From Akkermansiaceae bacterium UBA4145 (lineage in GTDB: Bacteria; Verrucomicrobiota; Verrucomicrobiia; Verrucomicrobiales; Akkermansiaceae): a stretch of 22,809 bases of DNA. The translations under genes and the position numbers were made by a program. Under the pieces are notes generated by a model. The model was not told where the DNA came from. It saw only the letters and a program-made list of their open reading frames with translations, and did not search any database. Below, in pieces: positions 14,288 to 22,809 of the stretch (position 1 is the stretch's first letter; the number at the start of each line of letters is the position of its first letter). Where the stretch lies: assembly GCA_002380675.1 (NCBI GenBank), contig DFWB01000048.1:1-22809 (forward strand). The letters run 5' to 3'.

Positions 14288-15523
14288 ATGAACAAAATTG
14301 TCATGTCCAATTCGCAGTTACTCCGAAGTTGTGTCTGGGGAGTGCTATGCATCGTTATACTCGCAGGCGGTGTTGGTGTAATGAGATTTCTTATCATGAA
14401 TGGGCCAAAGGCATCTACTGCGGAGCCAGAGGAGAAGATTGTCACGGTGGTGACAGAGGCTGCAGTAGTTGCTGGTATTCAAATTCAGTTAAAATCGCAG
14501 GGGGAGGTCAGGCCGCGCCACAGGACTAAGATGATGGGCGAGGTGGGAGGGAAACTGTCCTATGTGAGTGACCGCTTCCGTGCTGGTAACACCTTCGAAG
14601 GTCCGACTGAAGAAAAGGAAGGAGAGCTCATTCTGCAGATAGAGAAGGGAGATTACGAAGCCGCAGTTGCGGCCGCCCAGGCTACGCTGGCTGAGGCCCA
14701 GCTGGCCCTCACAATGGAAGAGGTAAAGCGGGCTCAGGGTATGCGCGACTGGGACAAGATCCGGAAGGGGCAGGAACCTACCGAGCTTGTGAGGCGGGGT
14801 CCGCAGATAAGAAGTGCGGAAGCTAAAATCAAGGCCGCAGAGGCGGGGGTTGAGACTGCTCTTCAGGATCTAAAGAGAACAGAGATTAGAGCGCCTTATG
14901 ACTGCCGGATTGAAAGGGCTTATGTTGATGTTGGTGCTACAGTGATTCCGGGTGCGCCGCTCGTTGAACTGGTGTCGCTTGGTCCTGTCGAAATTCGCCT
15001 TCCTCTTTCGCTAGAGGATTATGGGTATCTGGAGAGAGAGAAAGGAACGCTGAAGGGTAGTGTGGTAGTCACAGGAGAAATTGGTGGTGAAACGGCCAAG
15101 TGGACTGGTGAGATTATCCGGTCCGAAGAAATCGTAGAGAGGTCGACCCGTTCCATAAACGTGGTGGCGGAGTTTGGGGAGAATGGCAAGCGTGTCCCGC
15201 CCCTTGGAATGTTTGTCCAGGCTTCCATTCTAGGGAAAACTATTCCCGATTCTGTAAGGATCCCACGATCCGGCGTGGTTGATGGGGATAAGGTGTTGCT
15301 CGTCAAAAATGGCCGTCTGGATATTCGTCCGGCGAGGATTCTATGGACCGAAGCCTCTCATGTGATTGTTCGTGGTGGCGATGGAGAAGGAGAAATTCCA
15401 GAGGGTTCGATCGTGGTTACCACACCGCCCAGTCCTCTGATTCAGAATATCCGTGTTCATGAGGAACTCGCGAAGTTTGGCAGCGAAGGTGATTCAGCCG
15501 TGGGAGGAGAGAGTGCGGAATGA
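14288..15523 (+). CDS. RND efflux periplasmic adaptor (membrane-fusion protein, HlyD/AcrA family)
   Basis: This 411-residue adaptor links the inner-membrane pump to the outer-membrane channel. It has an N-terminal membrane anchor (about 15-35, VWGVLCIVILAGGVGVMRFL) without a lipobox. A lipoyl-type half-motif around QSEGEVRP-like KSQGEVRPRHRT comes next, then an Ala/Glu-rich hairpin with two long helices (about 130-195). The returning half-motif is KRTEIRAPYDCRIERAYVDV, and beta-barrel and membrane-proximal domains follow. I start at ATG 14288, four bases after the preceding stop; a start at 14249 would lie inside that gene, and ATG 14303 is an alternative. The 3' end overlaps the pump gene (ATGA), whose ribosome site GGGAGGAG lies inside this gene. 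Confidence 0.92.
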   Translation: MNKIVMSNSQLLRSCVWGVLCIVILAGGVGVMRFLIMNGPKASTAEPEEKIVTVVTEAAVVAGIQIQLKSQGEVRPRHRTKMMGEVGGKLSYVSDRFRAGNTFEGPTEEKEGELILQIEKGDYEAAVAAAQATLAEAQLALTMEEVKRAQGMRDWDKIRKGQEPTELVRRGPQIRSAEAKIKAAEAGVETALQDLKRTEIRAPYDCRIERAYVDVGATVIPGAPLVELVSLGPVEIRLPLSLEDYGYLEREKGTLKGSVVVTGEIGGETAKWTGEIIRSEEIVERSTRSINVVAEFGENGKRVPPLGMFVQASILGKTIPDSVRIPRSGVVDGDKVLLVKNGRLDIRPARILWTEASHVIVRGGDGEGEIPEGSIVVTTPPSPLIQNIRVHEELAKFGSEGDSAVGGESAE

Positions 15524-18500
15524 AAGGTGTTATCAGGTGGTTTAGCCGTAATCACGTAGCGGCCAACTCGCTGATGCTTGCGGTTCTTCTTGCGGGCTTC
15601 TACACGTGGTTCCAGCTCCGGAAAGAGATGTTCCCGGAGGTGTCTGTTGACGCGATATCAATTGGTATACCTTACCCGAATGCCAGTCCCGAGGATGTGG
15701 AGGAAGGGGTTGTCATTCCGGTAGAGGAGGCGATAGCGGATACGGATGGAATTCGTGAGATCAACTCGTTAGCCGCCGAGAATATGGGGGTGGTTACTGT
15801 GATGGTGGAAAATGGTTATGAATTGAGGGAGGTTATGGATGAAATCAGGGCGCGGGTTGATGCCATTGATAACTTTGCGGAAGAGGCAGAGCGACCAGTT
15901 CTTGAGGAGGTTCTCCTGAGTTCTCAAGTTCTTAGCATCTCAGTTTCTGGAGATGTTGATGAGCGTAGCTTACGAACAATTGCGGAGGAGGTGCGAAGAG
16001 GCCTGCTGGATTTCAGGCCTGCCATACCGAAATTTGATATTCGGGATCCGGTGCCTTGGTTTTTGTCCAAGATCAGGAAGGAAAGTCGAATCACGAAAGT
16101 TGAGCTGGCAGGAGCCTTGCCCTATGAGATTTCGATTGAAGTATCAGAGGAGAAGTTGCGCCAATATGCGTTGACTATTGGTGATGTTGCGAATGCGGTC
16201 AGAAGAGCTTCACAGGATCTTCCGGGGGGCTCAGTTCAGACCGCTGCAGGAGAAGTTGTAATACGGGCTCTGGGTAAGCCCGACAATACATGGGAGTTTG
16301 GAGAAGTCGCGGTGGTCACCAGAGAGGATGGGTCAGTTGTCAAGCTGAAGCAGATTGCGACCATCAATGACGGGTTTGAGGATCTAGAGATGACTAGCTC
16401 CTTTGATGATAGAAAGACGATTCTGGTAAACGTCTATCGAACCGGCCAGCAGGATACTCTGCGGATCAGGGAAGCGATCACGGAGTTTCTTGCGAGTGCC
16501 AGGGCTGAAATTCCAGAGGGAATCCATCTTGAAGTCTGGAATGACACCAGCGTTTTTCTCGAAGGGCGACTATCTCTGTTGAAGCGAAACGGGATGTGGG
16601 GGCTCTTGCTGGTATTTCTTGTTCTGGCCCTTTTCCTCCGGCCGAGCCTCGCGCTTCTTGTGGCTCTTGGGATTCCAGTCTCGTTTGCTGGAGGCATATG
16701 GCTCATGCCGCAGATGGAGATTTCGATCAACATGATCTCGCTGTTTGCGTTTATTCTCGTGCTTGGGATTGTGGTGGATGATGCGATCATTGTTGGCGAG
16801 AATGTCTATCGGCGCATGCGTAATGGAGAGGACCCTCGTGAGGCCGCATGGAGAGGTACTCACGAGGTTGGGATGGTAGTTATCTTTGGTATTCTCACTA
16901 CGATGGTCGCCTTTACTCCCATGTTGGGATTGAGCGGTGTCAGTGGCAAAATCTGGCCGAATATCCCGTTGGTCGTCATTCCAACTCTGATGTTTTCTCT
17001 GGTTCAGTCAAAGTTAGTTCTCCCTGCTCATCTTGCGCTTCTTCGCCGAAGCGACCCTAATCGCCGACCATGGCTCCTTGGCAGAATCCAGCGTTCTATT
17101 GCGCTCGGACTGGAGCGATTTGTTAGTGGGATCTACAGCCCTTTTCTGAAGTTATGTCTGAGAAGGCGTTATGTGGTTCTTTCTATTTTTCTCGCAGTGC
17201 TGTGCGTGACGTTTGGTCTCGTCAAGGGCAAGTGGATCAGGAGCATGTTTTTCCCCGAGGTAGAGGCTGACCTCGTTATCGCGCGATACGAATTACCAAG
17301 GGGAGTTGCATTTAGTGCCGCTCAGGCTGCAACAGAGAGGATCGAGAGGGAGGCCTTGAAAATTGCAGAATCCCGTGAGTTTGTCACGAGAGACGGTGGG
17401 CCGGTTGTGCGGCACATTCTAGCCAGCGCAGGAGTTCAGCCCTTTATCACAGATTTCTCAGCGGGGGGAGCGAGATCAGGTGTGCACCTCGGAGAAGTGA
17501 CCATGGAGCTTGCCCCTTCGGCAGAAAGAGATATTTCCTCTGACGACATTGTGCGGCAATGGCGGAAGCAGGTGGGCAGCATTCCCAGCGCGGTTGAACT
17601 GACTTTCGTTGCCCAGGCCGCTGGGGGAGGAAATGCTATAGATCTCCTTTTGACTGGGGCAAATCAGGAGGACCTCAGAGCTGCTGCGGATTACCTGCGA
17701 AATAAGCTTGAGGGTTATTCTGGGGTCATCGACATCGCTGATACGGATCGCCCAGGTAAGAGAGAGCTCGTTTTTGAGGAGCTTACGCCGGAGGGAAGAG
17801 CGGCAGGACTCCGACTGGGGGAAGTTGCGACTCAGGTGCGAAAAGCGTTTTATGGAGATGAGGTTCAACGACTGCAGAGAGGCGATAATGAGGTCAAGGT
17901 CATGGTGCGTTACCCCGAAGCAGAGCGAGAATCGGTGGAAAATTTCGAGAGGATGAAACTGAGGACCGCTCAGGGAAGCATACCTCTGAATCAAGTGGTA
18001 AGAGTGAAGGAACGGAGAGGGCCAGATACAATCCGCCGCGCTGACCGAAACCGTGCAATTCGGATCACGGCAGATGTCGATTATACGAGAGGTAATGCGA
18101 ACGAGGTTGTAAGGCGTTTCAAAGAAGAGGCCTTATCCCAGTTGGAGTTGGATTTCCCCAGTGTGAATTATCGGTTTGAGGGTGAGCAGTCTGACCAAGC
18201 GGAAAGCGTGCGCGAGATTGGTCTGGGATTTATTTTCGCTCTGATCGTGATGTATGTCCTGATGGCCATCCCTCTGAAGTCCTACCTTCAGCCATTGATT
18301 ATCATGTCAGTGATTCCTTTCGGGATCGTAGGTGCGGTACTCGGGCATGTGTTCATGCGGACGGAACTGAGTATCATGTCGATGTGTGGATTCGTTGCTC
18401 TCGCTGGTGTTGTGGTTAATGACAGTCTCTTGATGGTGGACTATGTTAATCGAAAGAGAAGGACCTCGGCGAATATACTGGAAGCAGCAGTAAGTGCCGG

Positions 18501-18804
18501 GGCAGTTCGTTTTCGCGCGATCCTATTGACTTCCCTGACGACCTTCGTAGGCCTCACTCCAATGTTAATGGAAACGGACATGCAGGCCCGCTTCATTATC
18601 CCAATGGCGATTTCGCTCGGATTTGGAATTCTTTTTGCCACTACCATTACGTTACTGTTGGTGCCCTCTACTTACGTAATACTCGAGGATCTACGAATGG
18701 TGGGGCGCTGGCTGACTGGTCGACGTCAAGACCCGTCGATCCAGAGTGTCGAGGAGGTTACGATATCTACCGTCTCCTCGGACGACTTGGTGAACCGCCT
18801 GTAA
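15520..18804 (+). CDS. RND-family multidrug efflux pump subunit (AcrB/HAE-1-like)
   Basis: This 1094-residue proton-driven inner-membrane exporter shows two repeats of one helix, a large periplasmic loop and a bundle of five or six helices. TM1 lies at about 13-33. TM4 carries the proton-relay pair Asp420-Asp421 in GIVVDDAIIVGENVY. The loop after the first half includes PMLGLSGVSGKIWPNIPLVV. TM10 has GVVVNDSLLMVDYVN, with Asn967-Asp968 where AcrB has its relay Lys940. Periplasmic pore-domain blocks (FPEVSVDAISIGIPYPNASP; VEEAIADTDGIREINS) place it in the HAE-1-like group; the substrate is not readable. It is the last gene of the TetR-OMF-adaptor-pump operon, starts with an ATGA overlap and has a good ribosome site (AGGAG, 10 bases upstream). 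Confidence 0.95.
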   Translation: MKGVIRWFSRNHVAANSLMLAVLLAGFYTWFQLRKEMFPEVSVDAISIGIPYPNASPEDVEEGVVIPVEEAIADTDGIREINSLAAENMGVVTVMVENGYELREVMDEIRARVDAIDNFAEEAERPVLEEVLLSSQVLSISVSGDVDERSLRTIAEEVRRGLLDFRPAIPKFDIRDPVPWFLSKIRKESRITKVELAGALPYEISIEVSEEKLRQYALTIGDVANAVRRASQDLPGGSVQTAAGEVVIRALGKPDNTWEFGEVAVVTREDGSVVKLKQIATINDGFEDLEMTSSFDDRKTILVNVYRTGQQDTLRIREAITEFLASARAEIPEGIHLEVWNDTSVFLEGRLSLLKRNGMWGLLLVFLVLALFLRPSLALLVALGIPVSFAGGIWLMPQMEISINMISLFAFILVLGIVVDDAIIVGENVYRRMRNGEDPREAAWRGTHEVGMVVIFGILTTMVAFTPMLGLSGVSGKIWPNIPLVVIPTLMFSLVQSKLVLPAHLALLRRSDPNRRPWLLGRIQRSIALGLERFVSGIYSPFLKLCLRRRYVVLSIFLAVLCVTFGLVKGKWIRSMFFPEVEADLVIARYELPRGVAFSAAQAATERIEREALKIAESREFVTRDGGPVVRHILASAGVQPFITDFSAGGARSGVHLGEVTMELAPSAERDISSDDIVRQWRKQVGSIPSAVELTFVAQAAGGGNAIDLLLTGANQEDLRAAADYLRNKLEGYSGVIDIADTDRPGKRELVFEELTPEGRAAGLRLGEVATQVRKAFYGDEVQRLQRGDNEVKVMVRYPEAERESVENFERMKLRTAQGSIPLNQVVRVKERRGPDTIRRADRNRAIRITADVDYTRGNANEVVRRFKEEALSQLELDFPSVNYRFEGEQSDQAESVREIGLGFIFALIVMYVLMAIPLKSYLQPLIIMSVIPFGIVGAVLGHVFMRTELSIMSMCGFVALAGVVVNDSLLMVDYVNRKRRTSANILEAAVSAGAVRFRAILLTSLTTFVGLTPMLMETDMQARFIIPMAISLGFGILFATTITLLLVPSTYVILEDLRMVGRWLTGRRQDPSIQSVEEVTISTVSSDDLVNRL

Positions 18805-18836
18805 CGGCGGGCTTGGGTCCTCGACCGAAAAGAATA

Positions 18837-18869
18837 GCGCCCGGCGGCGCCGAAGCACCTGCCGGGCGC
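18837..18869. terminator. GC-rich inverted repeat between convergent efflux and LysM genes
   Basis: GCGCCCGGC (18837-18845) and GCCGGGCGC (18861-18869) are perfect reverse complements; two more pairs extend the stem inward, leaving an 11-base loop. It lies 33 bases after the pump stop, in a 126-base gap between converging genes, as expected of a shared transcription end. No T tract follows on either strand, so termination may need a factor or be weak. Confidence 0.45.
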
Positions 18870-18930
18870 CGCCCTGCCTTGCCGTTGGGACTAGGAGAAA
18901 GAGTAAGGAGGAAGGCCGGCGCCTTGGTCC

Positions 18931-19971
18931 TTAGGTTCCTGGGACATAAATTTCAGAGCCTTTAGCCAGCAGTAGGCTACCTCTGAAATTCCAACCATTG
19001 AGAGCATTGAGCTGCTCTGGCGTAGTGCCATGGCGTCTTGCAAAGTCACCAAAGGTGACTTCTTCCGAGACAAAGACGGAAGAAATTCTCTTGGGAGCCA
19101 TTATGGGCTTCGTCTTTCCTGACCTCAGATCAACGGAGGAAACATCAGGCTTTGTTGGGGCTTTAGCTCTCTCCACAATTTTCGTTTTGTTCTTTGTGGG
19201 CAGCTTCTTGGCCGTGCGAGGGTTAGTTTGAACAGGTTTGTAAGTAATAGTCTTCGGTGACGGCGTGCTTTTTTTTACCTTTACAGGGGTGGAGGGCGGG
19301 GTGCTTTCTTGTGGTTTCCGACTGGATTTTTTTCCGAGTGCGATGTGTTGTCCCACTAGAATGCGGTCCTCTATATCAGGATTGAGAGCACGAAGGCTGT
19401 CCATGCTGAGACCATGGCGACGAGCGATTCCGTATAGGGTGTCACCGCGTTGAACCTTGTAATTTTTTACTCCGTGTTTGGTCGGATTGGCGCGTTCGGA
19501 ATGAGCTGCTGATGAAATCTTTGTCTCTTCCTCAGCTACTGGGATAGCTTTAGGAGGAGCCTTTTTGAAGAAGTGGGTAGAGGAGGGAGTAATCGAATCA
19601 GATGGCAGGGCAATCTGCTGTCCTGCTCGCAAGCGGGTTGGATCCTCAATATTATTTGCTCTCATCAGGCTCACCACCGAGGAACGGTGCTCGCGGGCAA
19701 TCGACGAAAGGGTGTCCCCAGTAGTGACGACGTAATTTTTAGCCTTAATTGCTCCAGAACTGGCGGCCGAGGATGAGGAGGGGATTGTCACCTTGGATCG
19801 ACGGCGCTCAAGAGCGAGTTGACCATGTAAGGTCTCGATTTCACTCTCCAAGGTGCGAATTTGTCTCTCCTGTTCGTTACTACGAGCTCGGAGGATGTCT
19901 AGCTGGTCCGTGGTTTCAGCGTGGAGAGGAAGGGCACAGAGAAGGCTCAGGGTGAATGCAGACGCTCTCAT
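18931..19971 (-). CDS. Secreted LysM-repeat peptidoglycan-binding protein
   Basis: This 346-residue protein has a signal peptide (residues 1-18, cut after LHA). A short coiled coil follows (about 22-58, heptad-like TDQLDILRARSNEQERQIRT). LysM 1 (80-123, YVVTTGDTLSSIAREH...GQQIALP) and LysM 2 (171-213, YKVQRGDTLYGIARRH...GQHIALG) are clear. A Lys/Pro/Thr-rich linker (about 214-295) leads to a degenerate third LysM at the C-terminus (299-344, VTFGDFARRHGTTPEQLNAL and a closing EIYVPG). LysM domains bind the N-acetylglucosamine chain of peptidoglycan. No enzymatic domain is present, so it is probably a wall-anchored structural or scaffold protein. AGGA lies six bases before the ATG, inside the palindrome described separately. 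Confidence 0.92.
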   Translation of the reverse strand: MRASAFTLSLLCALPLHAETTDQLDILRARSNEQERQIRTLESEIETLHGQLALERRRSKVTIPSSSSAASSGAIKAKNYVVTTGDTLSSIAREHRSSVVSLMRANNIEDPTRLRAGQQIALPSDSITPSSTHFFKKAPPKAIPVAEEETKISSAAHSERANPTKHGVKNYKVQRGDTLYGIARRHGLSMDSLRALNPDIEDRILVGQHIALGKKSSRKPQESTPPSTPVKVKKSTPSPKTITYKPVQTNPRTAKKLPTKNKTKIVERAKAPTKPDVSSVDLRSGKTKPIMAPKRISSVFVSEEVTFGDFARRHGTTPEQLNALNGWNFRGSLLLAKGSEIYVPGT

Positions 19972-19976
19972 GGTAA

Positions 19977-20011
19977 GTCCTATTATTTTTCAAAATTAAT
20001 AGGACAGTCAA
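19977..20011 (-). promoter_or_regulatory. Candidate promoter filled by a perfect 9-bp palindrome, before the LysM gene
   Basis: On the minus strand TTGACT (20006-20011) and AATAAT (19982-19987) are 18 bases apart, each matching five of six sigma70 consensus positions. GTCCTATTA and its exact complement (19977-19985 and 19997-20005, 11-base centre) occupy the spacer from the edge of the -35 box and run over the -10 box. The arm nearest the gene contains the AGGA ribosome site, six bases before the ATG. The element can be a repressor operator, or an RNA hairpin hiding the ribosome site if transcription starts further upstream. Confidence 0.5.
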
Positions 20012-20097
20012 ACAAAATTTTAACATTTACGAAGTATTTAAGGTGCATTTCGCGGATGGTCTAAAAATTTATGAGGTTTTGGCAGCTGATCTCCGCT

Positions 20098-22569
20098 CTA
20101 GAACCGTTCCGGGATAGCGCTGACGGGAAGAACTGGACAGGTAGTATCGCGAGGGACCCACGCCCTGAGTCCGTTCGCGAGCTCGATATAGGTCCATTCG
20201 CCTCGGTTGGCGATCAAGCGGCAAAGGCTTCCGGGAGGAATGGAGAAGAGTCTCTGTGAGTTCCTTGCGCTGCGGTCCCCGTTTTCTTCAGGGGTCGTCG
20301 CACTGCTTCCAGCCGTCACCGGGGCAGAGTGTATCATCACAACGTGCTCGTGGTCTGCGGCAAAGCCGCTCAAGGTTGGATAGGATATCAGGCCGGTTCC
20401 TGAAGCTATGGCAGTCACGGAGCCCACCCAGAGGCAGGCGCGATAGAATTTACGGAATCGGTGAGCCTGCAGCAGAGATAGAACAGCGAGAAGGATCAGC
20501 CAAAGGCCGGCAGCGAGAGCGGTTGAATACGTGTCGTGGCTGACTGAGCTGATCCAATTTTGGTAACCGGTTGCCGTGGGGAGAATTGCGCCCGTTTCCT
20601 TCTGTATGAAATGAAGGTTCTGGAGAGCCTCGGGGTGTGTGGGATCGATCTGTAGAGCACGATGGTAGTAGAGGGAGGCCAATCCGATCTCTCCGAGCTT
20701 AAAGTGGCAATTGCCGATGTTGTAGAGTGTATCGGAAGAAGAGGGGCGATTCTCATGGGCGGTCTGATAGAGCTCGAGTGCGAGGCGATAGGCCTTCGTG
20801 TTCCAAGCTGCCTCGGCTTGCAGGTACACGTTTCGCTCTGGTTCAGGAGGAAGCGAGGCCTCGACGTTGCTTATAACAAGAGAGGTCAATAGGATAAGCG
20901 CAGAGGTGTTTTTGATTAGTCGTTGTCTGAGATGTCGAATGATTTCCTGACGTCGGACATTGGTCATGCTATGGGCGCTCTCGTCAGGGCGAAAGCAATG
21001 CTCATCTCTCTTCGCGAGTATGTCGCGGATTGCTTCATCTCGGGATTCCTCTGGAATGGATTGTTCGATAAGTGAGCCGGCTTGTCGTAGAAACGTCTTA
21101 GAGTCCGAGTCTTTCTTCTCGAGTATGTCGATCGCCTGCAGGATTTCTGGGTCACTCTTGGATGAAGCCAGAAGCGGCAGGATGCGAGATCGGATAATTT
21201 GCAGAAGAAGCAGGAAAGAGAGGATTCCAGGGACAATGTGCCACCAGTGGGAGATTGGGTCTCGCGGACTGTCCTCAAAGAGATTGGAGGTTTTGATGCC
21301 CAGAATGTTCTCTACTCCCGTGAAGAAGCCGTCATCAGCGGTGGGTAGGCCCCTTGCTGGCCCGAGGTTTGTCGATCCAGGGGAGGTCTCCAGCGGAATA
21401 GGGGCTGAATAGGCTGTGAGGTATTGCTCCGTTTCTGGATTAAAAGAGACAAATCGGAACGGTGGAATGGTGGACTGATAACCTTTGGGTCGGATAGTCT
21501 GGCTGAAGGTTACGGATCCGGTTAACCCGTTGCCGTTTCTCTGAAGAGGGAGGCGATGGGGAGGGTAGGTTTTCCAGGATTCTGTTTTTCCGCCAAAGGA
21601 TGGCGGAGCAAGCGTGTTCAGATTTCCCGTGCCTTGGATCGTGAGTTGAACAGAGATCGGATCTTGCTCGCGGATACGACCGGAGTTTACTTGGGTCCTA
21701 AAGGAAAATTTTCCGACCGCATTGTTGAAGCCCTCGGGCTGGGGAAGGGGGAGAGGTCGAGCGGTTGAGGTGGCCAGAGGAAGTGGTAGTTCGATTGGTA
21801 TAGGCACGGTTTCAGTCAGCCCACGTCGAGATATGCGAGCGAGGAGGGTTACTGGCGCCTTTCCCGGTCCAACAGAAATCCCACCGTGAGTGAGCGGTGT
21901 AATGCTGCTTCGGTAGGTGAGTCCTGTATAATTTTTTTGTTTGAGTCGGACGCTTGAGATCAGGATCTTACCTCCCGGTACGACCGAGGAGACATCAAAG
22001 CGTCCTGCCGCAACCCCTTCGCGAGCTAGTTCAGCGATGGAGGCGTTTTCGACCTGAAATTGGGAAGGGAGGTAGAGCTTTGCCTCGACGTGAATAGGTT
22101 CTCCTTCAAAAGGTATGCGAGGCGGTAGGCTGGTTGTGCTGGCAAAAAACTGGAGTTCGCCTCCTACTTCGGAGGTGAACCACGCGGTCTCAGGAAGAGG
22201 CTGAACGTGGAACTGCAGAGATGGAGACTCCAGCAGGGTTCCCTCATGATTGAGAGAGAAGGGCGGAATGAAGTGAAACCCCTCCTGATAGGACAAAACT
22301 ACATACCGATAGGCGTAGGTTCGCTTGCTGGTTGAGTGAGGGAGGACTGTTTCGCCAAGAAACCTGAAAGATATGTTCTTTGTGTCCGGTGTTTTGGGTT
22401 TCTCCAGGGGTCGAGTTTCAGAAGTTAGGGTAAGCCAGAATTCGCTCTCCTCTCCCGGAAGAACGTAGTTCGATCCTAGCCACGCACTCAAGGGTTGGTC
22501 GGCAGGGGCGTGCCCTGCGCTGTTGAGCAGTATTAGAGACAGTATAAAGGTGAGGTGAAGGAATCTCAT
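20098..22569 (-). CDS. BatD-BatE fusion: aerotolerance membrane protein with TPR and SH3-like domain
   Basis: This 823-residue protein has a signal peptide (1-23). A BatD-type region of repeated beta-sandwich segments follows (about 25-400; FEGEPIHVEAKLYLP, VGKFSFRTQVNSGRIREQDP and LTIQGTGNLNTLAPP are BatD-like). After it come a transmembrane helix (about 444-466) and a cytoplasmic helical tail (467-550) like the end of BatD. A second hydrophobic segment (556-570, ALILLTSLVISNVEA) reads like a BatE signal peptide. It leads to TPR repeats (about 580-655, TLYNIGNCHFKLGEIGLASL), two transmembrane helices (about 683-702 and 710-731) and an SH3-like end (about 738-815, GEWTYIELANGLRAWVP). Bat proteins are envelope proteins encoded with MoxR AAA+ and vWA proteins; their exact function is unsettled. 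The partial BatC-like gene ends four bases upstream. Confidence 0.85.
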   Translation of the reverse strand: MRFLHLTFILSLILLNSAGHAPADQPLSAWLGSNYVLPGEESEFWLTLTSETRPLEKPKTPDTKNISFRFLGETVLPHSTSKRTYAYRYVVLSYQEGFHFIPPFSLNHEGTLLESPSLQFHVQPLPETAWFTSEVGGELQFFASTTSLPPRIPFEGEPIHVEAKLYLPSQFQVENASIAELAREGVAAGRFDVSSVVPGGKILISSVRLKQKNYTGLTYRSSITPLTHGGISVGPGKAPVTLLARISRRGLTETVPIPIELPLPLATSTARPLPLPQPEGFNNAVGKFSFRTQVNSGRIREQDPISVQLTIQGTGNLNTLAPPSFGGKTESWKTYPPHRLPLQRNGNGLTGSVTFSQTIRPKGYQSTIPPFRFVSFNPETEQYLTAYSAPIPLETSPGSTNLGPARGLPTADDGFFTGVENILGIKTSNLFEDSPRDPISHWWHIVPGILSFLLLLQIIRSRILPLLASSKSDPEILQAIDILEKKDSDSKTFLRQAGSLIEQSIPEESRDEAIRDILAKRDEHCFRPDESAHSMTNVRRQEIIRHLRQRLIKNTSALILLTSLVISNVEASLPPEPERNVYLQAEAAWNTKAYRLALELYQTAHENRPSSSDTLYNIGNCHFKLGEIGLASLYYHRALQIDPTHPEALQNLHFIQKETGAILPTATGYQNWISSVSHDTYSTALAAGLWLILLAVLSLLQAHRFRKFYRACLWVGSVTAIASGTGLISYPTLSGFAADHEHVVMIHSAPVTAGSSATTPEENGDRSARNSQRLFSIPPGSLCRLIANRGEWTYIELANGLRAWVPRDTTCPVLPVSAIPERF

Positions 22570-22573
22570 CTTC

Positions 22574-22809
22574 TTACCAATCCTTCCTTGAGCGTTGGCC
22601 TTTGGAAAGCTTCCTAGGGATTAGCTTTGTCTCGAAATCTGCATTATCACGAAGGATACGGCGGGCAAATTCCTCGGAGGTTTCGCCGGGTGCAGGATCT
22701 TTCGATTGTGGAGGAGGATTGGTCTCGCGATCTGTATTTTCAGGCTCATCCGGTTGTGGAATGGAGTCGGAAGTAGGGGGAGAGTTATCTGAAGCGGAGC
22801 TGGGAGGGG
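22574..22809 (-). CDS. C-terminal part of a BatC-like protein (5' end beyond window)
   Basis: On the minus strand a frame is open from the window edge to TAA at 22574-22576, about 78 codons, too near the edge to stand as a complete gene. The visible part is a Pro/Ser/Asp-rich linker (for example NSPPTSDSIPQPDEPENTD) and then a conserved-looking end, EEFARRILRDNADFETKL, closing in SRKDW. An A-x-R-I-L-x-D/E-N helix with a terminal KDW is typical of the end of the TPR protein BatC (or a BatB-BatC fusion) in Bat operons. Its stop is four bases from the BatD-BatE start, and AAGGAAGG before that start lies within this gene. The gene's identity rests on the C-terminal pattern and on context. Confidence 0.7.
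   Translation of the reverse strand, partial: PPSSASDNSPPTSDSIPQPDEPENTDRETNPPPQSKDPAPGETSEEFARRILRDNADFETKLIPRKLSKGQRSRKDW

Noticed and set aside
1..22809. tRNA, rRNA, CRISPR array, insertion sequence, prophage or toxin-antitoxin module
   Set aside because: I looked for regular repeats, transposase motifs and tRNA-like clover patterns in the gaps and found none; nearly all the space is taken by well-supported genes.

Overview
The window looks like a chromosomal segment from a free-living Gram-negative bacterium, most likely of the Verrucomicrobiota (Opitutae-like). This placement is inference from an RpoA with a conserved N-terminal extension, a Bat aerotolerance operon, a small AP2-like protein of a type I associate with that phylum, mostly weak Shine-Dalgarno sequences and a base composition a little above 50% GC by eye. 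I see no insertion sequence, phage module, CRISPR array, tRNA or rRNA. It reads as a mosaic of short operons.

Layout. Positions 1-1935 (+) hold the end of an unidentified gene, a signal-peptide/one-TM protein coupled to it by an ATGA overlap, and a TPMT-like methyltransferase; a long hairpin with a T8 tract (2021-2097) closes the unit. Positions 2147-4169 (+) hold an HtrA-like protease with an intact catalytic triad, overlapped by a second gene that lost the catalytic His and Ser and carries its PDZ domain inside the protease fold. A small AP2-like gene (4250-4510, -) is divergent from rpoA-rplQ (4756-6313, +), which has a hairpin-rich leader of its own and a clear intrinsic terminator.

Positions 6414-8656 (-) hold an L,D-transpeptidase domain protein without a signal peptide, biotin synthase bioB, and a secreted protein with a His...Cys pair like that of caspase-like (clan CD) peptidases. 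A GNAT acetyltransferase (8766-9200, +) converges on a minus-strand group: DNA methyltransferase, Hsp33 chaperone hslO, and a PatB/MalY-type PLP enzyme. Divergent from these is a compact four-gene efflux operon (12209-18804, +): TetR regulator, NodT-type outer-membrane factor, membrane-fusion protein and RND pump, with palindromes over the regulator's promoter region.

Positions 18931-19971 (-) encode a secreted triple-LysM protein whose promoter is almost filled by a perfect 9-bp palindrome. Positions 20098-22809 (-) hold the end of a BatC-like protein and a BatD-BatE fusion with a signal-peptide-like segment at the joint.

The most unusual items are the nested-PDZ pseudoprotease, the BatD-BatE fusion, the palindromic LysM promoter, the structured leader of the stand-alone rpoA-rplQ unit and the secreted His/Cys protein. 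None is proven to be a new system; each is given with a test.
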